A stretch of 64,000 nt of DNA from Chimaeribacter arupi (GTDB lineage Bacteria > Pseudomonadota > Gammaproteobacteria > Enterobacterales > Enterobacteriaceae), in assembly GCF_002858805.1 (NCBI RefSeq), contig NZ_PJZI01000030.1, positions 1 to 64,000 on the forward strand. Direction: 5' to 3'. The notes below the pieces were generated by a model that worked only from the letters and a program-made list of their open reading frames with translations, searched no databases and had not been told where the DNA came from. The position numbers and the translations under genes were made by a program. This document shows, piece by piece, positions 29,083-37,994 of the stretch; positions within the stretch are counted from its first letter, which is position 1; every line of letters starts with the position of its first letter.

Positions 29083-29904
29083 ATGTTGCCTGTAGAACGC
29101 CATCGCTTTATCGCCGACCTCCTCAGCCAACGGGGCCGGGTGCTGGTGCAGGAAGTGGCCGCACTGTGCCGGATTTCGCTGGAGACCGCCCGCCGGGATC
29201 TGACGCTGCTGGAACGGCGCGGGATTTTGCAGCGCAGCCACGGTGGCGCGGTGTACATCGATTCCCCCAGCCCGGAGAAGCGTCCGTTACCGGGGCAGAT
29301 TGAGCAGGGGGAGTCGTTCCGCCAGCGCAGCAACCAGGCGCCGGAGATGAAAACCCGCATCGCCAAACGGGCACTGGGGTTTATTGAGCCGGGCGATTGC
29401 CTGTTGCTCGACAGCAGCTCCACCAGCTGGTTTCTGGCGCGCCAGATCCCGGACATTGAACTGGTGGTGCTGACCAACTCGCTGCACATCATCCAGTCGC
29501 TGGCTGCCAAGCCGAATGTCCGCACCATCGGCCTCGGCGGCGAGTATTCAGCAAAGTATGAGGATTTCATCGGCGTGCTGGCCGAGCAGATGCTGAAGGA
29601 GTTTGTGATCAACAAAGTCTTCTTCTCCTGCCACGGCCTCAGCCCGGAGGGGGGCATCCGTGAAAGTAACGAGCACCATGCGCGGCTGAAGCAGCAGATG
29701 TTGCTGGCCTCGGAGCGCAAATTCCTGCTGGCGGATGCCAGTAAATTTGGCCGCCGGTCATTCGCCCGTATCTGTCACTACCGCGAGATAGACACCCTGA
29801 TCACCGACCGGCTGGACGATGAGGAGTTCCGGCAGGAGCTGGCCTGGAACAACGTGGATGTGATTGAGGTGGCCCCGGCTGCCCACCGCCGCCGGGGCGG
29901 CTGA
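29083..29904 (+). CDS. DeoR-family transcriptional regulator
   Basis: 273-residue regulator with an N-terminal DeoR winged HTH (LVQEVAALCRISLETARRDL, about residues 21-40) and a C-terminal sugar-phosphate sensor domain (LLLDSSSTSWFLA; LADASKFGRRSF). It is the first gene of a co-directional group with an ABC sugar transporter, an epimerase and two kinases, so it most likely regulates these in response to a phosphorylated sugar. The E. coli als operon uses an RpiR-type repressor instead, so regulation differs. The SBP gene begins 54 bp downstream. Confidence 0.85.
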   Translation: MLPVERHRFIADLLSQRGRVLVQEVAALCRISLETARRDLTLLERRGILQRSHGGAVYIDSPSPEKRPLPGQIEQGESFRQRSNQAPEMKTRIAKRALGFIEPGDCLLLDSSSTSWFLARQIPDIELVVLTNSLHIIQSLAAKPNVRTIGLGGEYSAKYEDFIGVLAEQMLKEFVINKVFFSCHGLSPEGGIRESNEHHARLKQQMLLASERKFLLADASKFGRRSFARICHYREIDTLITDRLDDEEFRQELAWNNVDVIEVAPAAHRRRGG

Positions 29905-29958
29905 CCTTACCCCCGTGATCGCGACAGGTGGCATCCGGCCACCGCTTATGGAGAGAAC

Positions 29959-30945
29959 ATGATGAAAAAATCGGTACTGGCCTGCTTGTTTGCCTCGGCG
30001 TTGTTGTCATTGTCGGCGCAGGGCGCGGAGAAGATCCGCATGGGCGTGGTGGTGAAGATTGGCGGCATCCCGTGGTTTAACGCGATGGAGGCCGGCATCA
30101 AAAGCGAAGCGGCCAAACGCGGCATTGATGCCTGGCAGGTCGGGCCGACTGCCGCCGACCCGGCGTTGCAGGTGCGGGCGATTGAAGACCTGATCGCGCA
30201 GAAAGTCGATGTCATCGGTGTGGTGCCGAATGACGCCAAAGTGCTGGAGCCGGTGCTGAAACGTGCGCAGGCGGCGGGCATCAAGGTGATTGTGCATGAG
30301 TCGCCGGGGCAGAAATTCGCCGACTGGGATTTCGAGCTGGTGGACGCCAAAGACCACGGCATCAACCACATGAAAGCGCTGGCCGCCTGCATGAAAGAGC
30401 AGGGCAAGTATGCGGTCTACGTCGGCAGCCTGACGGTGCCGCTGCACAACCTCTGGGCGGATTCCGCCATCGACTACCAGAAAGCGCACTACCCGAAGAT
30501 GGAGATGGTGGCGGACAAATTCGGCGTGGCTGAATCGCTGGATGACACCATGCGCACCACCAATGACCTGATGGCCAAATACCCGGATCTGAAAGGCATC
30601 GTGGCCTTTGGTTCCCAGGGGCCGATCGGGGCCGGGCGCGCGGTAATGAACCGCGGCAAAACTAAGGACATCTGCGTACTCGGGCCGTTCAGCCCCGGCC
30701 AGGGCGCCTCGCTGGTCAACCGCGGTGCCATCCGGGGCGGGTTCATCTGGAACCCGATGGTGGCGGGCGAGGTGTTTGTGCGGGTGGCGGACATGCTGGA
30801 GAAAGGTGAAAAAATCACCGACGGCATGACCATCGAGGGCATGGGCAAAGTGAAAGTGGACGAGGCGAGCCGCACCATCCTGGGCAATGAAACCGAAAGC
30901 CTGGACAAAGCCAACCTGCCGAAACTGGTCAAAATGGGGCTGTAA
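29959..30945 (+). CDS. Sugar ABC transporter, periplasmic binding protein
   Basis: 328-residue type I periplasmic binding protein (Peripla_BP_4/LsrB-RbsB superfamily). A signal peptide MMKKSVLACLFASALLSLS ends near Ala23. The mature part starts KIRMGVVVKIGGIPWFNAM and has the two-lobe sugar-binding pattern. The C-terminal IEGMGKVKVDE resembles the end of LsrB/RhaS-type proteins more than RbsB. It delivers sugar to the ATPase and the two permeases encoded next. The ligand cannot be read from sequence; the downstream enzymes point to a rare ketohexose or aldohexose. The stop is 2 bp from the ATPase start. Confidence 0.85.
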   Translation: MMKKSVLACLFASALLSLSAQGAEKIRMGVVVKIGGIPWFNAMEAGIKSEAAKRGIDAWQVGPTAADPALQVRAIEDLIAQKVDVIGVVPNDAKVLEPVLKRAQAAGIKVIVHESPGQKFADWDFELVDAKDHGINHMKALAACMKEQGKYAVYVGSLTVPLHNLWADSAIDYQKAHYPKMEMVADKFGVAESLDDTMRTTNDLMAKYPDLKGIVAFGSQGPIGAGRAVMNRGKTKDICVLGPFSPGQGASLVNRGAIRGGFIWNPMVAGEVFVRVADMLEKGEKITDGMTIEGMGKVKVDEASRTILGNETESLDKANLPKLVKMGL

Positions 30946-30947
30946 TC

Positions 30948-32486
30948 ATGGCAATTGCTGACACTCTCCCGGCCGGTGCGCCCGCTGTTGCGCCCGGCAC
31001 CGCGCCGCTTATTGACGTGCAGCACCTGTCGATGACCTTTGGCGGCCAGCGGGCGTTAAATGACATCAGCCTGACGCTGATGCCGGGCGAGGTGCACTGC
31101 CTCGCCGGCACCAACGGCTGCGGCAAAAGCACGCTTATCAAGGTGATCTCCGGCGTCTACCAGCCGGATGACGGTTGCAGCATCCGGCTTAACGGCGAAT
31201 CCTTCCGCCGCCTGACGCCGGACCAGGCCCGCGCCTTCGGCATCCAGGTGATTTATCAGGATTTGTCGCTGTTCCCTAACCTCACGGTGGCGGAGAACAT
31301 CGCCTTCGAACACAACCTGCACGGGCTGTTCGGCTGGTTCCGCCCGGCGCGGTTGCGCACCACGGCTGAACGCATCCTGTCGGAGCTTAACTTCTCGCTC
31401 GACCCGGAGAGCCTGGTGTCAGAGCTGCCGATCGCCCAGCGCCAGCAGGTGGCGATCTGCCGCGCGCTGGTGGCGGATGCCCGGCTGGTTATCATGGATG
31501 AGCCGACCGCCTCGCTGACCCGCACCGAGGTGAACCAGTTGCTGCGCACCGTGCACTACCTGAAAAGCCGCGGCATCAGCGTGGTGTTCGTCAGCCACCG
31601 GCTGGATGAGGTGCTGGAGATCTCCGATCGCGTCACGGTGATCCGTGACGGCAAAAAAGTCGGCACCTTCCCGGCCGCGGAGGTCAGCAGCCAGCGCCTG
31701 ACCGAGCTGATGACCGGCCTGACGCTGGACTACAAATTGAAAGGGGCGAACCGCCACGCCGGGCGCATCATGCTGGAGGTGGAAAACCTCAGCCGCGCCG
31801 GGCAGTACCAGGATGTCAGCTTCAGGCTGCATCAGGGCGAAGTGCTCGGGCTGTGCGGGCTGCTGGGGGCCGGGCGCACCGAGCTGGCGCTGAGCCTGTT
31901 CGGCATGACCCGGCCCGACAGCGGCAAAATCTACCTCGACAGCAAACCGGTGCGGTTCCGCAGCCACGAGGACGCGATCAAAGCGGGCATCGGCTACGTC
32001 TCGGAAGACCGGCTGACGCTGGGGCTGGTACTGCAACAGTCAGTGGCGGACAACACCGTGCTGGCGATCCTCGACCAGCTGCGCGGCCGTTTCCACCTGA
32101 TTGATGAGTACCGCAAAAACAAACTGATCCTGCAATGGATCGAGAAACTCGGGGTGAAAGTCAGCGATCCGGACCAGGCGATCGCCACCCTCTCCGGCGG
32201 CAACCAGCAAAAAATCGTGCTGGCGAAATGGGTACTGACCCAGCCGAAAATCCTGATCCTCGACTCGCCCACCGTGGGCGTGGATGTCGGCGCGAAAGCC
32301 AGCATCTATGCGCTGATCCACCAGCTGGCGGACGAGGGCATCTCAGTGCTGCTGATCTCCGACGAAGTGCCGGAAGTCTATTTCAACTGCGACCGGGTGC
32401 TGCACGTCAGCGAGGGCCGCATCCTCGGCGAATACCTGCCGCAGAACATCAGCCAGCAACAGCTTGCGGAGGCGGTCAATGCTTGA
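30948..32486 (+). CDS. Sugar ABC transporter, duplicated ATPase subunit
   Basis: 512-residue RbsA/AlsA/LsrA-type ATPase with two fused nucleotide-binding domains. Domain 1 has Walker A GTNGCGKST near residue 54 and Walker B VIMDEPTASL, but its signature motif is degenerate (SELPIAQRQQVAI). Domain 2 has a degenerate Walker A (GLLGAGRTE, near residue 304) but a good signature LSGGNQQK near residue 415. This split is normal in the family, giving one competent composite site. It overlaps the next permease gene by 8 bp. Confidence 0.9.
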   Translation: MAIADTLPAGAPAVAPGTAPLIDVQHLSMTFGGQRALNDISLTLMPGEVHCLAGTNGCGKSTLIKVISGVYQPDDGCSIRLNGESFRRLTPDQARAFGIQVIYQDLSLFPNLTVAENIAFEHNLHGLFGWFRPARLRTTAERILSELNFSLDPESLVSELPIAQRQQVAICRALVADARLVIMDEPTASLTRTEVNQLLRTVHYLKSRGISVVFVSHRLDEVLEISDRVTVIRDGKKVGTFPAAEVSSQRLTELMTGLTLDYKLKGANRHAGRIMLEVENLSRAGQYQDVSFRLHQGEVLGLCGLLGAGRTELALSLFGMTRPDSGKIYLDSKPVRFRSHEDAIKAGIGYVSEDRLTLGLVLQQSVADNTVLAILDQLRGRFHLIDEYRKNKLILQWIEKLGVKVSDPDQAIATLSGGNQQKIVLAKWVLTQPKILILDSPTVGVDVGAKASIYALIHQLADEGISVLLISDEVPEVYFNCDRVLHVSEGRILGEYLPQNISQQQLAEAVNA

Positions 32487-33543
32487 CGTTAACTCCCCTT
32501 TGCCGGTGAAAAACACCCCGGCCAAAAAAACGGTACCGCCTAAAAAAAGTCTGGCACACCCGCTGCGCCGTTTGCTGCCGCGCCACAACGAAGGCTACCT
32601 CGCCTGGGTGCTGGTGGTGGTGGTGGTCACCTTCTCCCTGTTAAGCGACCAGTTCCTGACGCTGCAAAACCTGCTCGACCTGAGCGAGAGCTACGCGGTG
32701 AGCGGCATCTTCGCCCTCGGGCTGTTTGTGGTGCTGGTGACCGGCGGCATCGACATCTCCTTCGCAGCAGTGGCCTCGGTGGTGCAGTACCTGATTGCCA
32801 CCCTGGCGATGCATTACGGGCTGGCCAACCCGGTGCTGAGCATTGCGCTGGCGGTGGCCGCCGGGGCGCTGCTCGGCATGGTGAACGCCCTGCTGATTTA
32901 CGGCCTGCGGATTGTGTCGATCATCGTCACCATCAGTATGCAGGCGCTGCTGTTCGGCATGCTGATGTGGCTGACCAACGGCCGCAGCCTGTATGACCTG
33001 CCCGAATGGTGGACGATGCCGCTGCAGGTGCTGCCGTTTTCCGTCGGCGGCCAGGAATACCAGATTGGCCTGCCGTTACTGGTGATGCTGGCGGTGGCGC
33101 TGCTCACCTGGCTCTTGCTGAACCGCACCCACCTCGGCCGCCAGTTGTTTGCGATGGGCGGCGATCAGGAGTCGGCACGGCGCATCGGCATCCGCGTCGG
33201 GCTGCTGCACCTGTTCGCCTACGGCTACCTCGGCGCGATGGCGGCGCTCGGCGGGCTGGTGCAGGTCTACCGCGTCGGGGAAGTGGTGCCGAATGCGCTG
33301 GTCGGCGGCGAGCTGGATGTGCTGGCGGCGGCAGTGCTCGGCGGGGCCAGCCTCAACGGCGGCAAAGGCAGCGTGGTCGGCACGCTGATGGGGGTCTTCC
33401 TGATCGGCATGCTGAAAAACGGCCTGAACCTGATCGGCGTCTCCAACTACTTCATGAACGTGGTGATCGGCATCGTGATCGTCGCCGCCATCACCGTGAC
33501 CCACTACAAAAAGCGCAAAGAGACCGATGTCGGCTTTGTGTGA
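32479..33543 (+). CDS. Sugar ABC transporter permease (first)
   Basis: 354-residue membrane protein of the RbsC/LsrC family (BPD_transp_2). A hydrophilic N-terminus rich in Lys and Pro (about 45 residues) precedes eight or more membrane helices. The signature GANPxSAxxxGI is recognisable as GGDQESARRIGIRVG after the long central loop. I chose ATG 32479 because GGAGG lies at 32468-32472; it overlaps the ATPase stop by 8 bp. The presence of two separate permease genes parallels the lsr and rha-type systems rather than als/rbs, which have one. Confidence 0.88.
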   Translation: MLDVNSPLPVKNTPAKKTVPPKKSLAHPLRRLLPRHNEGYLAWVLVVVVVTFSLLSDQFLTLQNLLDLSESYAVSGIFALGLFVVLVTGGIDISFAAVASVVQYLIATLAMHYGLANPVLSIALAVAAGALLGMVNALLIYGLRIVSIIVTISMQALLFGMLMWLTNGRSLYDLPEWWTMPLQVLPFSVGGQEYQIGLPLLVMLAVALLTWLLLNRTHLGRQLFAMGGDQESARRIGIRVGLLHLFAYGYLGAMAALGGLVQVYRVGEVVPNALVGGELDVLAAAVLGGASLNGGKGSVVGTLMGVFLIGMLKNGLNLIGVSNYFMNVVIGIVIVAAITVTHYKKRKETDVGFV

Positions 33544-33562
33544 TGACGTAACCGGAGGAGCG

Positions 33563-34582
33563 ATGTTCAAACAGTTCAACAAGGTGGACACCACCACCCG
33601 CAGCCTGCTCGGCCTGCTGGTGCTGGTCATCGCCGGCTTTACCCTGGCGCTGCCGGGGCAGTTCTTCAACGGCGGCACCTTTATGAGCGTGGCGTTCCAG
33701 TTGCCGGAGCTGGGGCTGCTGACGCTGGCGATGTTCATCCCGATCCTCAGCGGCGGCCTGAACCTCTGCATTATCGCCACTGCCAACCTCACCAGTTTGC
33801 TGATGGCCTGGGTGTTCCTGACCTGGCTGCCGCCGGAGGCGGGGCTGGCGATGCAGGCGCTGTGGCTGGTGCTCGCGCTGGCCGGGGCGATGCTGCTGGC
33901 GGCACTGATTGGGGTGTTCACCGGCGCGCTGGTGGCGTACATCGGCGCGCACCCGATTCTGGTGACGCTCGCCACCATGACGATGGTCAACGGCATCGGC
34001 ATCTACCTGACGCGCGGCGCGGCCCTGAGCGGGATGCCGGAAATCGTGCGCTTCATCGGCGCGGAAACCGTGCTGGGCATCCCGGTGCCGCTGATCATCT
34101 TCCTGGTGACGGCCGCGCTGCTGGCGCTGTTCCTGGAGAAAACCCGGCTCGGCAAAACCATCTACATGAGCGGCAGCAACATCAACGCCACCCACTTCAG
34201 CGGCGTGAATACCCACCGGGTGCTGATGGCGATCTACATGATCTCCAGCCTGCTGTGCGTGATCGCCGGGCTGGTGATGATGGCGCGCTTTAACTCGGCC
34301 CGCATGGGCTACGGCGACTCCTACCTGTTGCTGACGGTGCTGGCGATCATCCTCGGCGGCACCGATCCGTTCGGCGGCTTCGGCCGCGTCAGCGGCGTGG
34401 TGCTGGCGCTGGTCGTGTTACAGGTGATCGCCACCGGCCTCAACCTGCTCAACGTCAGCCCGCACTTCAGCCTGGCGATGTGGGGCGCGGTACTGATTCT
34501 GGTACTGGCGGGTAAATTCTTCCGCCAGCATTTCCTGCAACGGCGGGCGGTGCGCCGCAGTGCCGCGCAGGCCCGGCGCTGA
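33563..34582 (+). CDS. Sugar ABC transporter permease (second)
   Basis: 339-residue permease of the same BPD_transp_2 family, probably pairing with the first as a heterodimer. It has about eight to ten membrane helices. The conserved cytoplasmic segment is TIYMSGSNINATHFSGVN. The start ATG 33563 has GGAGGAG immediately upstream; the frame is open further back to 33527 but not conserved. It begins 19 bp after the first permease and ends 41 bp before the epimerase. Confidence 0.88.
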   Translation: MFKQFNKVDTTTRSLLGLLVLVIAGFTLALPGQFFNGGTFMSVAFQLPELGLLTLAMFIPILSGGLNLCIIATANLTSLLMAWVFLTWLPPEAGLAMQALWLVLALAGAMLLAALIGVFTGALVAYIGAHPILVTLATMTMVNGIGIYLTRGAALSGMPEIVRFIGAETVLGIPVPLIIFLVTAALLALFLEKTRLGKTIYMSGSNINATHFSGVNTHRVLMAIYMISSLLCVIAGLVMMARFNSARMGYGDSYLLLTVLAIILGGTDPFGGFGRVSGVVLALVVLQVIATGLNLLNVSPHFSLAMWGAVLILVLAGKFFRQHFLQRRAVRRSAAQARR

Positions 34583-34623
34583 CCCTTTTTTTCACCCTCT
34601 CTTTTACCCTGGGGACTTTGATC

Positions 34624-35295
34624 ATGGATTACAAAATTTCGCCCTCGCTGATGTGCATGAACCTGATGGAGATCCGCCAGCAACTGGCGGTGCTCAACCG
34701 CCGCGCCGACATGCTGCACATCGACATCATGGACGGCCACTACGTGAAGAACATCACCCTGTCGCCGTTCTTTATCCAGCAGATCCGCCCGCACACCCCG
34801 CTGGTGCTGGATGTGCACCTGATGGTGGAAAACCCCACCGATTTCATCGCGCCGATTGCCGAAGCCGGGGCGGACTTTATCTGCCCCCATGCCGAAACCA
34901 TCAACCGTGACGCCTTCCGCGTGATCAACCAGATCCGTTCGCTGGGCAAACAGGTCGGCGTGGTGCTCAACCCGGCGACGCCGGTGGGCTACCTGCGCCA
35001 CTACATTCACCTGCTGGACAAGATAACCGTGATGACGGTGGACCCAGGCTACGCCGGGCAGCCGTTTATCCCGGAGATGCTGGAGAAAATCCGGGAGCTG
35101 CGCGATCTGAAGCGCGAGCACAATTACCGCTACCTGATCGAGATCGACGGCTCCTGCAACACCGGCACCTACCATGACCTGATGGCCGCCGGGGCGGAGG
35201 TGCTGATCGTCGGCAGTTCCGGCCTGTTCAACCTCGACAGCGATCTGGACGCGGCCTGGGACAAAATGCTCGATCACATGCGCCGGGCGGCGTAA
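34624..35295 (+). CDS. alsE: D-allulose-6-phosphate 3-epimerase
   Basis: 223-residue ribulose-phosphate 3-epimerase family enzyme. It is closer to E. coli AlsE than to Rpe: KISPSLMCMNLMEIR, HIDIMDGHYVKN, LTLSPFF, DKITVMTVDPGYAGQPFIPEML and IEIDGSCN parallel AlsE block by block. AlsE interconverts D-allulose 6-phosphate and fructose 6-phosphate, which links this operon to glycolysis. The metal-binding His and Asp residues of the family (HIDIMD, HLM, VDPG, IDGS) are all present. It lies 14 bp before the ROK kinase. Confidence 0.85.
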   Translation: MDYKISPSLMCMNLMEIRQQLAVLNRRADMLHIDIMDGHYVKNITLSPFFIQQIRPHTPLVLDVHLMVENPTDFIAPIAEAGADFICPHAETINRDAFRVINQIRSLGKQVGVVLNPATPVGYLRHYIHLLDKITVMTVDPGYAGQPFIPEMLEKIRELRDLKREHNYRYLIEIDGSCNTGTYHDLMAAGAEVLIVGSSGLFNLDSDLDAAWDKMLDHMRRAA

Positions 35296-35309
35296 ACGCG
35301 GAGAGGCGT

Positions 35310-36218
35310 ATGCAGCAATTTCTTGGGGTCGATATCGGCGGCACGCACACCCGGCTGATCGTGATGGACGCACAGCAGCAGTTCAGCGGTTACCGCAAGG
35401 TGAAAACCGCAGAGTGGGCGCAACAGCCACAGCCGTTGCAGGGGCTGACTGACCTGATTGGCGCGGCGCTGCCCGCCTTGGGGGAAACGCGGGTGATGCT
35501 TGGGCTGCCGGGCATCTTGTCCCGCGACCGGGCGCGGGTGCTGTCACTGCCGTTTATCCCGGCGCTGGATGACCAGCCGGTGGCGGCGCAACTGGCGCAG
35601 GCGCTGGGCGTGGAAGTGCGGATGGACAAAGACGTCAACCATCTGATGTGGTGGGATTTAACCCGCCTGCCGCAACTGCCGCGCGTGGCGGCCGGGGTCT
35701 ACCTCGGCACCGGCATGGGCAACAGCCTGTGGCTGGACGGCGCGTTTTACCACGGCGCGCACGGGGCGGCAGGCGAGCTGGGGCACATTCCCTGGCCGGG
35801 GCTGGAGACGCAGTGCCGCTGCGGCAAACAGGGCTGCGTGGAGAGCGTGACCGCCGGGCACTGGCTGGCGGCGTGGGCCGCGGAGCACGCGCCTGGGACG
35901 GCCATCGGCGCGCTGTTTGTGGAGCAGGGGGCGCACCCCGATGTGCAGGCGTTTATCACCCGGCTGGCGCAGGCGATCGCCACCGAGATGAACATCCTGG
36001 ACCCGGAGCACCTGGTGCTGGGCGGCGGCGTGCTGGCGATGCCGGGCTTCCCGCAGGCAACACTGGTGGCGCAGATCCGCGCCCATCTGCGTGCGCCGCA
36101 ACCGGCTTCAGGGCTGGCAATCACCTTCAGCGATGTCACCGATGAGACCGGCTGCCGCGGCGCCTGTCTGGCGGCCGCACGCGACCCGCTCTTTTCCGGC
36201 AGCAGGAGACAGGCATGA
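35310..36218 (+). CDS. alsK: ROK-family sugar kinase, D-allose kinase-like
   Basis: 302-residue ROK kinase. The ATP-binding motif GVDIGGTHTRL begins at residue 5. The segment YLGTGMGNSLWLDGAFYHGA, with GAAGELGHIP and the zinc motif CRCGKQGCVES, matches E. coli AlsK (YLGTGMGFAVWMNGA...GELGHIP) rather than generic glucokinases. Probable activity: phosphorylation of D-allose or D-allulose at C6 to give the substrate of the neighbouring AlsE-like epimerase. Its stop overlaps the next start in ATGA (4 bp), so translation is coupled. Confidence 0.75.
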   Translation: MQQFLGVDIGGTHTRLIVMDAQQQFSGYRKVKTAEWAQQPQPLQGLTDLIGAALPALGETRVMLGLPGILSRDRARVLSLPFIPALDDQPVAAQLAQALGVEVRMDKDVNHLMWWDLTRLPQLPRVAAGVYLGTGMGNSLWLDGAFYHGAHGAAGELGHIPWPGLETQCRCGKQGCVESVTAGHWLAAWAAEHAPGTAIGALFVEQGAHPDVQAFITRLAQAIATEMNILDPEHLVLGGGVLAMPGFPQATLVAQIRAHLRAPQPASGLAITFSDVTDETGCRGACLAAARDPLFSGSRRQA

Positions 36219-37141
36219 GCAACAAAGTATGCGTTTTTGGATCGTTTAACCTGGATATCGTGGCCGGCATGGCGCGCTTTCCCCAGCCGGGTGAGTCGCT
36301 GATTGCGCGCACCAGCATGATGGGCGCGGGCGGCAAAGGGGCCAACCAGGCGATTGCGGCACTCAAAGCGGGCGCGCGGGTGCATTACATCGGGAAAGTG
36401 GGGCGCGATGACTTCGGCCAGTTTGCCCGCCGCCACCTCGACAGCGCCGGGTTTGACGCCGTGACGCTGTTTTCCACCGGCGAACGCCCCACCGGTAACG
36501 CGCTGATTTATGTGGCGGGTGAAGACGCCGAGAACATGATTGCGGTGGACCCCGGTGCCAACCTCACCGTCACCGAGCAGGAGATTGACCAGTGCCGCCC
36601 GGCGATTGCTGCCGCAGATATCCTGCTGACCCAGCTTGAAAATAACCTGTCGGCCGTAACTCGGGCGATTGCGCTGGCACGCGAGGCGGGCACGCCGGTG
36701 ATCCTCAACCCCGCGCCGTTCCAGCCGGTGCCGGATGCGCTGTTGCCGCAACTGTTCCTGCTGACGCCGAACGCCACCGAGTGCGCATTGCTGAGCGGCG
36801 TCCCGGTCACGGATGTGGCGTCCGCCCGGCGGGCGGCAGAGGTGCTGCACCGCAAGGGCGTCACGGCGCTGATTATCACGCTCGGCACCCAGGGCGCGCT
36901 GCTGTCATTGGACGGTGAAACCACGCTGATCCCGGCCTGCCGCGCGACGCCGGTAGACACCACCGGCGCGGGGGATGCCTTTAACGGTGCGCTGGCGGCG
37001 CGGCTGGCGGCCGGGGCGACCCTGACGCAGGCCGCGCAATTTGCCTCGGCCTATGCGTCGGTCTGTGTGGAACGGCCCGGTGCCGCCGCCTCCATGCCGG
37101 AGTATGCAGAAGCGCTGGCGCGCCAGCAGGCCTGCGCCTGA
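36215..37141 (+). CDS. PfkB-family carbohydrate kinase, ribokinase-like
   Basis: 308-residue PfkB-family kinase. The first signature GAGGKGANQAIAALKAGA (about residues 33-50) is typical of ribokinases, and the C-terminal DTTGAGDAFNGAL carries the catalytic aspartate and anion hole. It could phosphorylate ribose or another free sugar brought in by the same transporter. Two kinases of different fold in one operon is unusual and suggests either two substrates or two steps. A short terminator hairpin overlaps its stop codon. Confidence 0.85.
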   Translation: MSNKVCVFGSFNLDIVAGMARFPQPGESLIARTSMMGAGGKGANQAIAALKAGARVHYIGKVGRDDFGQFARRHLDSAGFDAVTLFSTGERPTGNALIYVAGEDAENMIAVDPGANLTVTEQEIDQCRPAIAAADILLTQLENNLSAVTRAIALAREAGTPVILNPAPFQPVPDALLPQLFLLTPNATECALLSGVPVTDVASARRAAEVLHRKGVTALIITLGTQGALLSLDGETTLIPACRATPVDTTGAGDAFNGALAARLAAGATLTQAAQFASAYASVCVERPGAAASMPEYAEALARQQACA

Positions 37142-37152
37142 GGCGCTTTTTT
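37134..37152 (+). terminator. Terminator overlapping the ribokinase-like stop codon
   Basis: GCGCC/GGCGC stem (37134-37138 with 37142-37146) whose loop is the TGA stop itself, followed by TTTTTT. Confidence 0.75.
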
Positions 37153-37190
37153 CATCCTGCGCGGGGCGCTGTTTCCGCCTGCGCGGGACG

Positions 37191-37799
37191 TTATTTCAGC
37201 CAGCCCTGCTGGTGGGCCGCCTGCAAATGGGTTTCCAGGTAACGCCACAGCTCCGGGTGCACCTCGCCGATAAAGGCGTTGCGGTTCAGCACCTGCTCCA
37301 GCCGCACGCCGTTCTCTACCCAGCTCTGGCCCTGGTTGTTCAGGTTCATGATCACCGGCAGCACCCGGTCAATCAGCAGGGCGAAACGCGCTTCCGGCGT
37401 TTCACCCTGTTCATACTCATGCCATAACGCCAGAAAACGGCTGCTCTGCGGCTCCGGCAACAGGCCGAACAGCCGCACCGCCGCCGCCTGCTCTTTCTCC
37501 TGCACCGCCGCCCGCCCGGCGAGGTCATACACCAGCACATCCCCCGCGTCGATCTCCACGATGTCATGCAGCAGCGCCATCTGAATCACCGTCGGCAGGT
37601 CAATGGGCTCCCCGGCGTAGGGGGCCAGCGTCATCGCGGCGACGGCAAAGTGCCAGCTGTGTTCGGCAGAGTTCTCATGCCGGGTGGTGCCGAGCACTTT
37701 GGTGCGGCGCTCCACGGTTTTGAGCTTGTCGATTTCCATCAAAAAATGGAACACCTCGGTCATGGAACCAAAATCAAGGGCAGGGGACAGCAAAGACAT
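37191..37799 (-). CDS. HD-domain hydrolase, COG1896/HDDC2-like
   Basis: 202-residue HD-superfamily protein. The metal ligands are visible: His47 in NSAEHSW, His78-Asp79 in LLHDIVEIDAGD, and a later Asp in LLIDRVLP. Members of this group are probable 5'-deoxynucleotidases or related nucleotide phosphohydrolases; the substrate here is not known. The frame extends to 37883, but ATG 37799 with GGAG ahead fits the family start (MSLLSPALDF). It is convergent with the rare-sugar operon and divergent from yqfA, at the right end of the block absent from E. coli. Confidence 0.8.
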   Translation of the reverse strand: MSLLSPALDFGSMTEVFHFLMEIDKLKTVERRTKVLGTTRHENSAEHSWHFAVAAMTLAPYAGEPIDLPTVIQMALLHDIVEIDAGDVLVYDLAGRAAVQEKEQAAAVRLFGLLPEPQSSRFLALWHEYEQGETPEARFALLIDRVLPVIMNLNNQGQSWVENGVRLEQVLNRNAFIGEVHPELWRYLETHLQAAHQQGWLK

Positions 37800-37897
37800 G
37801 GCGACTCCAGAGCAAACAGTGAAAAGGGATAGGTTCGTTAATGCCGAGTATTTCGTTAACGGCGTGTTGTGACAAGGTTTCACCGTTTATTTTAAGC

Positions 37898-37909
37898 GTA
37901 CACGTGTAC
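37898..37909 (+). repeat. 12-bp palindrome upstream of yqfA
   Basis: GTACACGTGTAC is perfectly self-complementary. It lies 86 bp before the yqfA start, in the divergent region with the HD-domain gene. A -10-like AATAAT follows about 8 bp downstream. A possible operator. Confidence 0.4.
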
Positions 37910-37994
37910 ACTGGAATAATTCTCAGTTAGTCTGTGGGGTGACTGATGACGATGAGTGGTGAAATTTTTTTATGCTGAAAGGAACCGGAAAACG

